In this document: positions 6,526-7,403 of the stretch, piece by piece
Position numbering within the stretch: position 1 is the first letter of the stretch
Layout of the letters: every line of letters starts with the position of its first letter
Program-made: the position numbers and the translations under genes
NCBI GenBank assembly: GCA_028824575.1
Contig: JAPPDN010000035.1
Location: forward strand, 1 to 7,403
Length of the DNA: 7,403 nucleotides
Reading direction: 5' to 3'
From: Candidatus Poribacteria bacterium
GTDB lineage: Bacteria > Poribacteria > WGA-4E > WGA-3G
The notes under the pieces: generated by a model
The model's database searches: none
The model's input: the letters and a program-made list of their open reading frames with translations, nothing else
Told to the model about the DNA's origin: nothing

Positions 6526-6566
6526 GACATAATGAATAAAAGTATATTTTTATTTGTTATTATGTC
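6526..6566. other. AT-rich hairpin / palindrome
   Basis: GACATAAT (6526-6533) pairs perfectly with ATTATGTC (6559-6566). After a small internal loop AATAAAA (6535-6541) pairs with TTTTATT (6548-6554) around the loop GTATAT. It lies about 95-135 bp downstream of the stop at 6661, and immediately downstream of the candidate distal promoter. It could be a weak terminator for the upstream gene, an operator, or the first stem of a leader RNA. Low G+C and no clear U-run argue against a strong intrinsic terminator. Confidence 0.5.
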
Positions 6567-6578
6567 GTAGCATGGCAA

Positions 6579-6607
6579 ATTATACTCAAACTCAATTTCT
6601 AACGCAA
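6579..6607 (-). promoter_or_regulatory. Candidate distal promoter of the DUF4384-caspase cluster
   Basis: TTGCGT (6607-6602, 3/6 match to the -35 consensus) and a perfect TATAAT (6584-6579) are separated by exactly 17 nt on the minus strand. They lie about 50-80 bp after the end of the upstream gene. Transcription would begin near 6572 and give a leader of about 360 nt before the DUF4384 ATG, running through the AT-rich hairpin and nested inverted repeats. The whole 449-bp gap (6212-6660) has no recognisable gene. Confidence 0.35.
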
Positions 6608-6660
6608 CTTAAATCTGATTTCAGTAGGAAATTCTATGGATTTACAAATGGCAACTTGGA

Positions 6661-7403
6661 TTATTCTGCTGAAAATAACTTTTCGATTTCTGTGGAGCGG
6701 TCTGCCTTGCTAAGAGTTGAAAGCCTTTGAAACTCGGCATCGGTAAGCTGCTCAAAAATCTGGTCAATCTTCGCATACAATTCGGTTGTATCCTCTGTTA
6801 TACCTGTATCAGCAGGATCATCCAGATCAACCTCGTAGGTATTTTCATAAATATCGGTAATTTGAAAAACACCGCGTTTTGCACCTTCCGGCCGGACCAA
6901 TCCGTCTGCTTCCAAGACCCATTCACCACCGACTTCTCCAGGGGCAGACGCAACGCCGAAGCGCATCGGCGGTGCTTTTTGCCTCGGACGGTCCGGTAGG
7001 TTTCGTACCTCTCGCATATAGACCTCGACACTGTTTTTCGCCAGACGTTTTTTGAATGTCTCAAGGTGGGATAAAATTAATTTCCTACTATCGGCAGGCA
7101 AATCCGCAAGTCTCGTTTTAGCAATTAATGCCCGGATACTGAAGTACGGTGTATACGACTCGACATCAAGACTAGCAGAGGCGGAGCTATTCCCCATGAA
7201 AGGCAGTTCGGGATTGTTACGGTATAACGTCATAATATGCACTTCCAATTGAAAGAGCTCGCGTTTGGGAAGCCCGTATTTTTGGGCAACAGAAGGCTCA
7301 ACGTTCGCTATCGAATTGAAGAGTTCAGAAAAGCGTTTTTGCTCCTCTGGCGTAAGTTTTCCCGAGTATTCGTAAATAGGCGCGAACAGTTCTCGTCCTT
7401 TGG
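6661..7403 (-). CDS. Unrecognised protein, 5' end beyond the window
   Basis: The frame is open from the right edge to the TAA at 6661-6663, giving 246 visible residues that begin KGRELFAPIYEY. An in-frame TTG at 7248 could be called as a start, but open sequence with normal codon texture continues upstream and no Shine-Dalgarno precedes it, so the true start lies outside. I do not recognise the family. The visible part is mostly hydrophilic and predicted helical, with no membrane segment. A central Gly-rich stretch (RFGVASAPGEVGGEWVLEAD) and a short strand-like part (KRGVFQITDIYENTYEVDL) precede an acidic C-terminus. Two segments resemble each other: LTPEEQKRFSEL near the visible start and LTDAEFQRLSTL near the end. 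It is separated by 449 bp from the DUF4384 gene, so it is probably a separate transcription unit; a link with the caspase module is unproven. Confidence 0.8.
   Translation of the reverse strand, partial: KGRELFAPIYEYSGKLTPEEQKRFSELFNSIANVEPSVAQKYGLPKRELFQLEVHIMTLYRNNPELPFMGNSSASASLDVESYTPYFSIRALIAKTRLADLPADSRKLILSHLETFKKRLAKNSVEVYMREVRNLPDRPRQKAPPMRFGVASAPGEVGGEWVLEADGLVRPEGAKRGVFQITDIYENTYEVDLDDPADTGITEDTTELYAKIDQIFEQLTDAEFQRLSTLSKADRSTEIEKLFSAE

Larger units (their letters stand above)
6507..6664. repeat. 14-bp direct repeat pair around the end of the upstream gene
   Basis: GCAACTTGGGTTAT (6507-6520) and GCAACTTGGATTAT (6651-6664) match at 13 of 14 bases and start 144 bp apart. The second copy overlaps the stop codon of the gene at 6661-7403. 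A third core, GCAACTT, lies at 6604-6610. The interval between the outer copies holds the candidate promoter and the AT-rich hairpin, so it could be a small inserted element or a set of regulator sites. Confidence 0.5.

Noticed and set aside
6661..7248. Complete 195-residue gene starting at TTG 7248
   Set aside because: The frame remains open to the right edge with normal codon texture and there is no Shine-Dalgarno before the TTG, so the gene is 5'-truncated by the window.
1..7403. CRISPR array or insertion sequence
   Set aside because: No regularly spaced repeats, transposase-like protein or terminal inverted repeats were seen anywhere in the window.

Overview
The window carries four protein-coding genes, all on the minus strand, so transcription runs right to left. 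The sequence is moderately AT-rich. The mix of a secreted caspase-like protease, PEGA domain, NPCBM carbohydrate-binding module and SUMF1/FGE-type domain is the kind of repertoire found in Candidatus Poribacteria and, less often, in Planctomycetes or other large-genome environmental bacteria. I favour Poribacteria (or a similar uncultured lineage). This is inferred from gene content; there is no rRNA or phylogenetic marker here.

Layout in transcription order. (1) 7403-6661: the 3' part of an unrecognised gene, 246 codons visible, entering from the right edge. (2) 6660-6212: 449 bp without a gene, holding a candidate promoter (TTGCGT-N17-TATAAT), an AT-rich hairpin, other inverted repeats and a near-identical 14-bp direct repeat. 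(3) 6211-4583: a secreted 542-residue protein with an LPP20-like N-terminal region and a C-terminal DUF4384 domain, preceded by a clear ribosome binding site. (4) 4492-1820: an intact 890-residue secreted protein with the order signal peptide, caspase-like peptidase (His129/Cys187), PEGA, NPCBM, SUMF1/FGE-like. (5) 1656-1: a tandem paralogue of (4) that lacks the NPCBM module and is cut inside its SUMF1-like domain.

The cut coincides with an abrupt change in composition. The first ~54 bases are about 78% G+C and encode nothing resembling the FGE family in the paralogue's frame. In another minus-strand frame they look like high-GC coding DNA. This is best read as a chimeric join (assembly or amplification artefact), less likely a real rearrangement.

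Taken together, the three downstream genes look like one secreted or cell-envelope module: a DUF4384/LPP20-like partner followed by two diverged copies of a protease fused to a probable ligand- or glycan-binding tail. The two proteases share almost identical C-terminal halves of the catalytic domain but have different linkers and binding modules, which suggests the same chemistry aimed at different targets. Both SUMF1-like regions probably bind rather than catalyse: the complete copy lacks the paired cysteines of true formylglycine-generating enzymes.
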